DNA from: a virus
IMG/VR virus record: IMGVR_UViG_3300042906_000698
Location: 1-21,754 of that record
Strand: one strand, 5' to 3'
Length of the DNA: 21,754 nucleotides
In this document: in pieces, positions 5,458 to 10,573 of the stretch
Numbering within the stretch: the first letter of the stretch is position 1
Layout: every line of letters starts with the position of its first letter
Position numbers and translations under genes: made by a program
Notes under the pieces: model-generated
What the model was told of the DNA's origin: nothing
The model's input: the letters and a program-made list of their open reading frames with translations, nothing else
The model's database searches: none

Positions 5458-5546
5458 GGAGAGTGGGCAGGATGGTAATGCAGCAGATTGCTAATCTGTC
5501 ATCGGATTAAACCGGTGAGTGGGTTCGATTCCCACACTCTCCGCCA
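5458..5546 (+). tRNA. tRNA-Ser (GCT)
   Basis: Acceptor GGAGAGT/ACTCTCC, G discriminator, encoded CCA. Anticodon loop TTGCTAA and a long variable arm (CATCGG...CCGGTG) of the serine type. Confidence 0.95.
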
Positions 5547-5547
5547 T

Positions 5548-5623
5548 GTAGGTGTGACCTGAAAGGCTAGGGAGCGGATTGCAAATCCGTATAATGCAGG
5601 TTCGAGTCCTGTCACCTACTCCA
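5548..5623 (+). tRNA. tRNA-Cys (GCA)
   Basis: Acceptor GTAGGTG/CACCTAC, the U73 typical of cysteine tRNA, encoded CCA, anticodon loop TTGCAAA, T loop TTCGAGT. Confidence 0.95.
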
Positions 5624-5673
5624 TTTGAAAACAAAAGTATTGTTGTATAAAAACAACGATGCTAAAATAGTTG

Positions 5674-5701
5674 TTGACTAAATGTGTGGTTCATGTATAA
5701 T
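5674..5701 (+). promoter_or_regulatory. sigma70 promoter inside the tRNA array
   Basis: TTGACT (5674-5679), 16-nt spacer, TATAAT (5696-5701). The predicted start at 5708 is again an ATG, opening a six-codon mini-ORF that stops at TAG inside the leader repeat. A GTTGT/ACAAC stem (5642-5646/5653-5657) lies upstream. It should transcribe tRNA-Glu onward. Confidence 0.85.
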
Positions 5702-5709
5702 ACACACAT

Positions 5710-5735
5710 GTTATTTAAAAAGTTGTAGAGTTAAT
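5710..5735 (+). repeat. boxA-like leader repeat, copy 2
   Basis: Same 26-nt element as at 5229-5254 with two substitutions (GTTATTTAAAAAG at the start, then TTGTAGAGTTAAT). It begins two nt after the predicted transcription start of the 5674 promoter and ends four nt before tRNA-Glu. Confidence 0.6.
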
Positions 5736-5739
5736 TTTT

Positions 5740-5814
5740 GCTCCGTTCGTCTATCGGTTAGGACGCTGCCCTTTCAAGGCGGAAAGACCAGTTCGATTCT
5801 GGTACGGAGTACCA
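5740..5814 (+). tRNA. tRNA-Glu (TTC)
   Basis: Acceptor GCTCCGT/ACGGAGT with a G1-T72 wobble, encoded CCA, anticodon loop CTTTCAA, T loop TTCGATT. Its ACCA end is also the outer end of the 21-bp inverted repeat that follows. Confidence 0.94.
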
Positions 5815-5935
5815 TTTGTTTTGCTGACGTAAGCGCCTGAGTAAACGTCAACTCTAACTAACTATGTACATAAACGGTAATGCTGCAGCTAATTCCGTTG
5901 AGCATAGCAAATAGTGCGTCAGCAAAACAAATGGT
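5811..5935 (+). other. 125-nt element closed by a 21-bp inverted repeat
   Basis: 5811-5831 pairs with 5915-5935 over 21 positions, with only one G-T pair; 18 bp (5812-5829/5917-5934) are perfect. Inside, CTATG/CATAG and AACGG/CCGTT form a second stem, and GAGT/ACTC a small third hairpin, so the RNA can form a three-way junction. The left arm includes the ACCA of tRNA-Glu. No ORF lies inside. It may be an RNase III processing structure, an ncRNA, or a small inverted-repeat insertion; no target duplication is seen. Confidence 0.6.
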
Positions 5936-5940
5936 TGTTT

Positions 5941-6015
5941 GGAGGCATAACTTAACGGCTAAAGTAACTGGCTTTTAACCAGTAAATCAGAGTTCGATTC
6001 TCTGTGCCTCTACCA
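5941..6015 (+). tRNA. tRNA-Lys (TTT)
   Basis: Acceptor GGAGGCA/TGCCTCT (G1-T72 wobble), encoded CCA, perfect anticodon stem ACTGG/CCAGT around CTTTTAA, T loop TTCGATT. Confidence 0.95.
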
Positions 6016-6024
6016 GTAGAATTT

Positions 6025-6109
6025 GGAGATGCCGCCGTAATGGTATGGCAGGAGACTGTAAATCTTCCGACTTAGGTCACAATAGGTTCGATCCCTATCA
6101 TCTCCACCA
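6025..6109 (+). tRNA. tRNA-Tyr (GTA)
   Basis: Acceptor GGAGATG/CATCTCC, A discriminator, encoded CCA. Anticodon loop CTGTAAA, class II variable arm, T loop TTCGATC. Confidence 0.94.
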
Positions 6110-6113
6110 AATT

Positions 6114-6188
6114 GGTTTCAAAGTGTTCACGGACGCACGCTAGCTTGTCACGCTAGAAGAAGGGGATCGTTACCCCTTGAGACCGCCA
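6114..6188 (+). tRNA. tRNA-Asp (GTC) with unusual T loop
   Basis: Acceptor GGTTTCA/TGAGACC, G discriminator, encoded CCA. Anticodon stem CTAGC/GCTAG around TTGTCAC. The T stem AGGGG/CCCCT is perfect but its loop is ATCGTTA, so T54 and A58 are exchanged for A54 and T58. The D loop keeps GG. Confidence 0.92.
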
Positions 6189-6197
6189 AGTTTTTAT

Positions 6198-6272
6198 TCC
6201 ACAGTAGCACAGCGGTAGTGCAGTTGACTGTTAATCAATTGGTCGTAGGTTCGATCCCTGCCTGTGGAGCCA
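6198..6272 (+). tRNA. tRNA-Asn (GTT)
   Basis: Acceptor TCCACAG/CTGTGGA, G discriminator, encoded CCA. Anticodon loop CTGTTAA, T loop TTCGATC. Confidence 0.95.
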
Positions 6273-6277
6273 ATATC

Positions 6278-6354
6278 GGGGACGTGATGGAATTGGTATA
6301 CGTGTTGGTCTTAGAAGCCAAATTTTGTGAGTTCGAGTCTCACCGTCCCCACCA
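6278..6354 (+). tRNA. tRNA-Leu (TAG) lacking the long variable arm
   Basis: Acceptor GGGGACG/CGTCCCC, A discriminator, encoded CCA, anticodon loop CTTAGAA. The D-arm is leucine-like (GAATTGGTA) but the variable region is only five nt (ATTTT, 6322-6326) instead of the usual stem. Confidence 0.92.
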
Positions 6355-6358
6355 ATTT

Positions 6359-6432
6359 GCCCTTTTAGTATAATGGTATTACGCCTGTTTTGTAATCAGG
6401 TTACGGCAGTTCGATTCTGTCAAGGGGCACCA
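6359..6432 (+). tRNA. tRNA-Thr (TGT)
   Basis: Acceptor GCCCTTT/AAGGGGC, A discriminator, encoded CCA. Anticodon loop TTTGTAA above a T-T mismatch at the top of the stem; T loop TTCGATT. Confidence 0.93.
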
Positions 6433-6437
6433 ATTTT

Positions 6438-6511
6438 CTCGGTATAGTTTAATGGTAGAATTCGTGGTTTGGGACCATGTGATGGAAGTTCGATTCTTCC
6501 TACCGAGACCA
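6438..6511 (+). tRNA. tRNA-Pro (TGG)
   Basis: Acceptor CTCGGTA/TACCGAG, A discriminator, encoded CCA. Anticodon stem CGTGG/CCATG around TTTGGGA, T loop TTCGATT. Confidence 0.94.
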
Positions 6512-6516
6512 GTTAT

Positions 6517-6590
6517 GGGGAATTAGTATAATGGGATTACGGCAGCTTTGCAAGTTGTTTATGGGAGTTCGATTCTCCCATTCTCCACCA
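6517..6590 (+). tRNA. tRNA-Ala (TGC)
   Basis: Acceptor GGGGAAT/ATTCTCC contains the G3-T70 wobble that identifies alanine tRNA. A discriminator, encoded CCA, anticodon loop TTTGCAA, T loop TTCGATT. Confidence 0.95.
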
Positions 6591-6594
6591 TTCA

Positions 6595-6669
6595 GGTTCA
6601 GTAGCACAGCGGTAGTGCAATTGCTTCATACGCAATAGGTCGTTGGCTCGAATCCAACCTGAACCACCA
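6595..6669 (+). tRNA. tRNA with CAT anticodon (Met or Ile2), copy 1
   Basis: Acceptor GGTTCAG/CTGAACC, A discriminator, encoded CCA. Perfect anticodon stem ATTGC/GCAAT around TTCATAC. The T loop is CTCGAAT. The acceptor is fully paired, so it is not an initiator. Elongator Met and lysidine-modified Ile2 cannot be told apart with certainty; the AGGTCG variable region leans to Ile2. Confidence 0.9.
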
Positions 6670-6675
6670 AGTTAC

Positions 6676-6750
6676 GGGCGATTAGTAAAATGAATATTAC
6701 ACAAGGCTACGAACCTTGAAGTGGGAGTTTGATTCTCTCATCGCCCTCCA
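6676..6750 (+). tRNA. tRNA-Arg (ACG)
   Basis: Acceptor GGGCGAT/ATCGCCC, T discriminator, encoded CCA. Perfect anticodon stem CAAGG/CCTTG around CTACGAA. A34 would need conversion to inosine by host TadA. The T loop TTTGATT has T instead of C56. Confidence 0.92.
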
Positions 6751-6954
6751 GAACCAGCTAAGGTAACGCTTGGCTACTGTGACACGCAGGAAGTGAAGTG
6801 AGTTCGTTACTCAAGTGTGGTACTACTCTTACCGAAGTAGCGTTGGCAATACGAGAATTCTTTTTGGTCGGGAAGCGGGTGGAAGGTACATGGGAGAGGT
6901 ATGATAGCGTCATATCTTTTCGTACTATAATTACCGCCGCAGAAAGAAAGCAAT
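6751..6954 (+). other. 204-nt gap in the tRNA array without a supported gene
   Basis: No protein ORF with a credible start and no standard tRNA is visible. Local hairpins are CTACT/AGTAG (6823-6827/6836-6840), TATGA/TCATA (6900-6904/6910-6914) and TGAG-TTCGTTA-CTCA (6799-6813), the last resembling a T-arm with a CGTTA loop as in tRNA-Asp. A lone TATAAT at 6926-6931 lacks a -35 box. It may be decayed tRNA sequence or an unrecognised structured RNA. Confidence 0.4.
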
Positions 6955-7029
6955 GCCGTTGTAGCTCAGAGGAAGAGCATTCGCTTGATAAGCGAAAGGC
7001 CGACATTTCGAAATTGTCCAACGGTACCA
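6955..7029 (+). tRNA. tRNA-Ile (GAT)
   Basis: Acceptor GCCGTTG/CAACGGT (G1-T72 wobble), A discriminator, encoded CCA. Anticodon stem TTCGC/GCGAA around TTGATAA; T loop TTCGAAA with a T-T mismatch at the top of the T stem. Confidence 0.93.
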
Positions 7030-7034
7030 ATTTT

Positions 7035-7108
7035 ATCTCGCTGGTGTAATGGCAGCACGATGGTCTCCAAAACCATTAGTCGGGGTTCGAGTCCCTGGCG
7101 GAATGCCA
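7035..7108 (+). tRNA. tRNA-Trp (CCA)
   Basis: Anticodon stem ATGGT/ACCAT around CTCCAAA, G discriminator and encoded CCA. The acceptor ATCTCGC/GCGGAAT has one C-A mismatch and one T-G pair. T loop TTCGAGT. Confidence 0.92.
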
Positions 7109-7127
7109 AGTTTTAAAGGTTGTCAAT

Positions 7128-7616
7128 ATGAAAAAATTCGATATAGAAGAAGTCAAACAGTTCCTTGCAAAACAAGGACCAAACACCAAAGTATATCTTG
7201 GTGCTGATTCAGAAAGAATCAGAGTGAATGAAGTTTGGTATGCTGACTACGCTTTAGCTGTTGTAGTTCATATTGATGGTTGTCATGGTTGTAAGATTTT
7301 TGGTTTTGTTGACCGTGAATTAGATTACGACCATAAAAAAAGTAAACCTGCTATGCGTCTAATGACAGAGGTGTACAAGGTTTCAGAATTGTTCCAATCA
7401 CTACAGGATGTGTTGGAAGATTATCATGTTGAAGTCCATTTGGACTTAAATAAATCAGATGAGTTCGGTAGTTCTTGTGTTGTTCAGCAAGCAATTGGTT
7501 ATATCAAAGGTACATGTAACATGACACCAATGGTTAAACCTGATGCACCTGCGGCTTCATTCTGTGCAGACCGTTTAAAACGGATTCTAGCAGAACAAGA
7601 ATTGTCAACTATATAA
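7128..7616 (+). CDS. YkuK-like (DUF458) RNase H-fold protein (162 aa)
   Basis: The sequence follows the layout of Bacillus YkuK (DUF458, predicted RNase H fold): an early acidic motif GADSE with D27, a two-strand segment YALAVVVHI, a helix with MTEVYKVSEL, then VEVHLDLNKSDEFGSSC and IKGTCNMTPMVKPDAPAASFCADR. The acidic residues in the first strand and in VHLDLN are the expected metal ligands of the fold. Nuclease activity is a prediction. AAAGG lies before the ATG. It is embedded between tRNA-Trp and tRNA-Gly on the same strand, which suggests a role in RNA maturation or degradation, but this is inference. Confidence 0.72.
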   Translation: MKKFDIEEVKQFLAKQGPNTKVYLGADSERIRVNEVWYADYALAVVVHIDGCHGCKIFGFVDRELDYDHKKSKPAMRLMTEVYKVSELFQSLQDVLEDYHVEVHLDLNKSDEFGSSCVVQQAIGYIKGTCNMTPMVKPDAPAASFCADRLKRILAEQELSTI

Positions 7617-7622
7617 AAATAT

Positions 7623-7696
7623 GCGGGATTAGTTTAGGGGCAAAACAGCAGATTTCCAATCTTCGGTCATCGGTTCGATTCCGATATCCCGCTCCA
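7623..7696 (+). tRNA. tRNA-Gly (TCC)
   Basis: Acceptor GCGGGAT/ATCCCGC, T discriminator, encoded CCA, anticodon loop TTTCCAA (one C-T mismatch in the stem), T loop TTCGATT. Confidence 0.93.
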
Positions 7697-7702
7697 GTCA
7701 AT

Positions 7703-7778
7703 GCAGTTGTTAGTGTAAAGGTTAACACCACGGATTGTGATTCCGTTAATATGGGTTCGATTCCCATACTTCTGCCCA
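7703..7778 (+). tRNA. tRNA-His (GTG)
   Basis: An extra G at -1 (7703) faces C73, the hallmark of histidine tRNA. Anticodon stem ACGGA/TCCGT around TTGTGAT, encoded CCA. The acceptor has two adjacent T-T mismatches (positions 4/69 and 5/68). Confidence 0.92.
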
Positions 7779-7782
7779 ATTC

Positions 7783-7857
7783 ACATCGTTAGCTCAGCGG
7801 TAGAGCAGGGCCCTTACAAGGCCAAGGTCAAAAGTTCAATCCTTTTACGATGTACCA
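7783..7857 (+). tRNA. tRNA-Val (TAC)
   Basis: Perfect acceptor ACATCGT/ACGATGT, A discriminator, encoded CCA, anticodon loop CTTACAA, T loop TTCAATC. Confidence 0.94.
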
Positions 7858-7858
7858 A

Positions 7859-7877
7859 ATTAACTCTACAAATTTTT
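7859..7877 (-). repeat. Inverted copy of the 19-nt tRNA-leader repeat
   Basis: ATTAACTCTACAAATTTTT is the exact reverse complement of 5236-5254. It fills the space between tRNA-Val and tRNA-Arg. The TTCTTT portion of the boxA-like element is absent here. Confidence 0.7.
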
Positions 7878-7952
7878 CTGGCCTTAGTATAATGGATAAT
7901 ACAGTTGCCTTCTAAGCAATCAATACAGGTTCGATTCCTGTAGGCCGGGCCA
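7878..7952 (+). tRNA. tRNA-Arg (TCT)
   Basis: Acceptor CTGGCCT/AGGCCGG, G discriminator, encoded CCA, anticodon stem GTTGC/GCAAT around CTTCTAA, T loop TTCGATT. Confidence 0.94.
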
Positions 7953-7957
7953 ATTAC

Positions 7958-8033
7958 ACGCTTGTAGCTCAATGGTTAGAGCAGGAAACTCATAATTTCT
8001 TGGTTGGGGGTTCGAGTCCCTTCGAGCGTACCA
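7958..8033 (+). tRNA. tRNA with CAT anticodon (Met or Ile2), copy 2
   Basis: Acceptor ACGCTTG/CGAGCGT, A discriminator, encoded CCA. Anticodon loop CTCATAA, T loop TTCGAGT. Fully paired acceptor, so an elongator-type tRNA. Together with 6595 one copy probably reads Met and the other, with lysidine, Ile AUA. Confidence 0.92.
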
Positions 8034-8043
8034 TATATAATTA

Positions 8044-8790
8044 ATGTCCGTGAAAAATCTAATCTTTTCATTTCTACTGTTAACAACAAATGCCTTTGGT
8101 GTGAGTTTAACTGCTCACACTTGGTTAGTTGCGGATGGTGACGGTAGAATCATACAAAGTGAAAATGGCCAAGAACTAAGGTCGATTGCCAGTATCACTA
8201 AACTTATGACTGCAATGGTCATAATAGATGCTGGTCAGAATCCAAAAGAGAAACTCGGAAATTTAACAAGAGAGCAACATATTCAAATGGCTCTTGTTAT
8301 GTCAAGCAATGAATCTGCTATTACTTTATGTGATAATTATCCAGGTGGTAAATCAAGTTGTATTAGGGATATGAATTCTAAAGCTGTTGCTATGAATATG
8401 CCTAACACCAAATTTGTTGAAGCATCTGGACTAAGTCCGATGAATATCAGTACAGGAAAAGATTTGATTGAATTGGTGCTTGCTGCAAGTTATTATCCCG
8501 ATATCATTCAGGCTAGTAAAACTGCTCAAGTGAAGATTCAAGTTAAAAAGAAGTGGTTCTTTTTCAACAATACGAATCCAATTATTGGTAAACGCCACGA
8601 TTTCATAGTAAGTAAAACAGGATGGACAAATGCGGCCGGTGGTTGTATCGTAATGTTATTGGATACTGATATTGGCCGCAGGCTTGTTGTGGTACTCGGT
8701 TCTAAGAATACTAGAACACGAATACCAGAAGCTGAGTTTATTGCTTTACAGAATAATTGGCAACCACAACCAAATACCTTGGCTCATTAA
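8044..8790 (+). CDS. Secreted D-alanyl-D-alanine carboxypeptidase (peptidase S11, 248 aa)
   Basis: All three penicillin-binding motifs are present: SxxK at S50-I-T-K53, SxN at S87-S-N89, and KTG at 191-193 in SKTGWTNAAGG. The N-terminus (NLIFSFLLLTTNAFG) is a Sec signal peptide, so the enzyme should act in the periplasm, removing the terminal D-Ala from peptidoglycan stem peptides. It has the catalytic domain only; the C-terminal domain and membrane anchor of host PBP5 are missing. No ribosome-binding site is visible in the 10 nt after tRNA CAT copy 2. The last 45 nt overlap the 3' end of the convergent gene 8746-9294. It could limit crosslinking, alter the wall during lysis or block superinfection. 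Confidence 0.85.
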   Translation: MSVKNLIFSFLLLTTNAFGVSLTAHTWLVADGDGRIIQSENGQELRSIASITKLMTAMVIIDAGQNPKEKLGNLTREQHIQMALVMSSNESAITLCDNYPGGKSSCIRDMNSKAVAMNMPNTKFVEASGLSPMNISTGKDLIELVLAASYYPDIIQASKTAQVKIQVKKKWFFFNNTNPIIGKRHDFIVSKTGWTNAAGGCIVMLLDTDIGRRLVVVLGSKNTRTRIPEAEFIALQNNWQPQPNTLAH

Positions 8791-9294
8791 CAAAGCAGAT
8801 AAAGCACCAACTACTATACTTGCCAAATACAATGCAGGTGCTACAGCTAAGATACTAGCTGATAATAGAACAATTGAAATCTGAAAACCTGATCCTGCAA
8901 ATGTCATCCAAGGACCAGATTTGCGAATTTCATCACGTTCAGCTTCAAGTGCCTTTGCTTTAGCAAATAGTTCTTTTTTGCCTTCACCCGTTGCAGGTTC
9001 AGATTCATATCTATTGATTTTTGCAGTTAACTTATCTGCCTTCTCAAATTGTTTTCTGTCAATAGCATCATCTCTAGCCATTTCAGCAAGAGTCTGTTTA
9101 ATTGATTTTGCCTGAAAGAATGCCCAAGTGTCATTAGCCTTAATTGTATTGTTCAGTACCTTAGAACTATTGCCACTAGCAATATAAGTATTAATGGCCA
9201 ACAAAGCAGCCAAAACGGTAATAAGCCATCCCGCTTTGTCTTTGATTTGTGCTTCTCTTTCGCTTCTACTAAGTGGTTTTTTTTCTTCCGCCAT
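8746..9294 (-). CDS. DUF4337-like membrane protein (182 aa)
   Basis: Start chosen at MAEEKKPLSRSEREAQ because AAGGAG lies six nt upstream; in-frame ATGs further upstream would give a longer N-terminus. There is one transmembrane helix near residues 23-40 (WLITVLAALLAINTYIAS), then DTWAFFQAKSIKQ, a charged helical stretch and two C-terminal hydrophobic segments. This matches DUF4337 proteins, which carry the same WAFFQAKSIK motif; function unknown. Last gene of the reverse-strand cluster; its 3' end overlaps the carboxypeptidase gene. Confidence 0.72.
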   Translation of the reverse strand: MAEEKKPLSRSEREAQIKDKAGWLITVLAALLAINTYIASGNSSKVLNNTIKANDTWAFFQAKSIKQTLAEMARDDAIDRKQFEKADKLTAKINRYESEPATGEGKKELFAKAKALEAERDEIRKSGPWMTFAGSGFQISIVLLSASILAVAPALYLASIVVGALSALLMSQGIWLWLPIIL

Positions 9295-9454
9295 TATCAT
9301 CTCCTTTTGGTTGATAGTTCTTTCTTTCACGCCATTCTAAACATACCACTTTACGATTATAAACATCACCTGTCCATGTCCATCGGATGCATTCGTGAGT
9401 TGGCCATCCATATGTCGTTGTATTTAGTGCTACTGCTAAAATAAAGGCAATCAT
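9269..9454 (-). CDS. Small exported or membrane protein (61 aa)
   Basis: The product opens MIAFILAVALNTTTYGWPTH, a short hydrophobic start that looks like a signal peptide, followed by a region with two cysteines (HECIRW and VVCLEW) and a basic tail. Its ATG overlaps the upstream gene's TGA (ATGA at 9451-9454), and its end overlaps the DUF4337-like gene by 26 nt, so translation is probably coupled. Family not recognised. Confidence 0.6.
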   Translation of the reverse strand: MIAFILAVALNTTTYGWPTHECIRWTWTGDVYNRKVVCLEWRERKNYQPKGDDNGGRKKTT

Positions 9455-9942
9455 CGAGTTAAAGCAAAGAAAGCTAAACCAACAATTGGAACAAGAATCA
9501 TAAAGGTGCCAACGCCAATCAATGATAACATAATCAATTCAGCTATCTGTTCTTTTTTCTTTTTATCAGCAATTGCTTGTCTTCTAAGAAATTCTTTCTT
9601 CTCTTTAATTAATCTGGTTTGTTCAGACAACATTTCATCCCATATATCTCCATTGCCTGAATATATTAAAAGTTCTTTCAACTCTTTTGCATACATTCTA
9701 AGCTGCTTGGCCGCCATAGCAAGTTGCAAGGCTTGTTGACCAATTTGAGCATCTGTTTTATTTGCATTGTCGGCTTTTATTTTATTAGCCGCGGCCAGCA
9801 CATCATTACTAGCACTAAAAAATCTACTAAAGTCACCAATGATACCATTAATATCTTTACCCATATTAATGGCAGCCTTGATGCCATTAACAGCACCCTG
9901 AGCAGTAGCAAATGCAACACTAATGCTTACAGGGTCTATCAT
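9451..9942 (-). CDS. Helical protein with C-terminal membrane anchor (163 aa)
   Basis: The N-terminal part (MIDPVSISVAFATAQGAVNG) and middle are helical and charged, with EQTRLIKEKKEFLRRQAIAD; a hydrophobic C-terminus (IMLSLIGVGTFMILVPIVGL) forms a transmembrane anchor. It lies one nt after the stop of the coiled-coil gene upstream, so the two are likely coupled. No known domain. Its position suggests it acts with the other envelope proteins of this cluster. Confidence 0.7.
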   Translation of the reverse strand: MIDPVSISVAFATAQGAVNGIKAAINMGKDINGIIGDFSRFFSASNDVLAAANKIKADNANKTDAQIGQQALQLAMAAKQLRMYAKELKELLIYSGNGDIWDEMLSEQTRLIKEKKEFLRRQAIADKKKKEQIAELIMLSLIGVGTFMILVPIVGLAFFALTR

Positions 9943-9943
9943 A

Positions 9944-10564
9944 TTACTTGTTAGCTAAAGGGTTATCAATAGCCTTTTGAATTTTGCTATCAACTTCTTT
10001 TTTGAGTGTCTCAACTTCACGGTTAATTTCTCTGCGAGCTGAGGTAAATTCACTGTTGATTTCTTTGCGAGTTGTTTCCATATCCTTACGAATAGCGGCA
10101 GCTTCAGTTCTGGCTCTTTCTAGGTCTTCTCGAACTGCCTTACGCATATCACGCATTTCAGACTCAGTTTCACGTTGTGCATTTTTAACACTACGCTCAA
10201 CCTGTTCGGTTACGGTTTCATTGCGGCGAATGTCATTCTTCAAATCAACTTTAATATCACGAGTATAGTCTGCACCCTTTTGACTATTTTCTTCAATGAC
10301 TGCTAGGCGTTTGTCAAATTCTGAAAGGTCTGGTGCTTCGTAGGAAGCAATCTTCTTTTTCATACCTTGATAGTCTTTGTAAACCTCAAAGGTACCATAA
10401 AGACCGCCTAGAGCGGATGAAACAAGAGTGAATGCAACCATTAGTTTGGCTGGTGTAAATTCATACCCACCGATACTAATGACTGTATCTTTGCTTGCAT
10501 ACTTTTTTACTGCCGCTTCGGCTTCATCAATTTTAGCATTTACATTTTTGATTTCTTCTGCCAT
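9944..10564 (-). CDS. Membrane-anchored long coiled-coil protein (206 aa)
   Basis: After a charged N-terminus there is one hydrophobic segment (about residues 39-58, LMVAFTLVSSALGGLYGTF), then more than 120 residues of heptad-like charged helix (ERSVKNAQRETESEMRDMRK and similar). AAGGA precedes the ATG. This topology fits a protein anchored in the inner membrane, with the coiled coil reaching across a compartment or holding partners. No family is recognised; it follows the large secreted gene by 9 nt. Confidence 0.72.
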   Translation of the reverse strand: MAEEIKNVNAKIDEAEAAVKKYASKDTVISIGGYEFTPAKLMVAFTLVSSALGGLYGTFEVYKDYQGMKKKIASYEAPDLSEFDKRLAVIEENSQKGADYTRDIKVDLKNDIRRNETVTEQVERSVKNAQRETESEMRDMRKAVREDLERARTEAAAIRKDMETTRKEINSEFTSARREINREVETLKKEVDSKIQKAIDNPLANK

Positions 10565-10573
10565 TTTCTTTCC

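Noticed and set aside
5811-5935. Hammerhead-type self-cleaving ribozyme in the three-way junction
   Set aside because: The three stems recall one, but neither CUGANGA nor the GAAA core is present in the right places.
6751-6830. Degenerate tRNA built on the T-arm-like TGAG-TTCGTTA-CTCA
   Set aside because: No matching acceptor strand, CCA or five-bp anticodon stem could be found at the proper distances.
6758-7049. ORFs on both strands in and after the tRNA gap
   Set aside because: They run into tRNA-Ile and tRNA-Trp, lack ribosome-binding sites and have no protein-like composition.
8032-8043. Promoter (TATAAT at 8036-8041) for a leaderless carboxypeptidase gene
   Set aside because: The ATG is only two nt after the hexamer and no -35 box is present; the hexamer is likely chance in AT-rich DNA.
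8746-8790. Frameshift or assembly error at the convergent gene ends
   Set aside because: Both frames reach natural stops with plausible C-termini, so a true tail-to-tail overlap is the simpler reading, though it cannot be excluded without read data.
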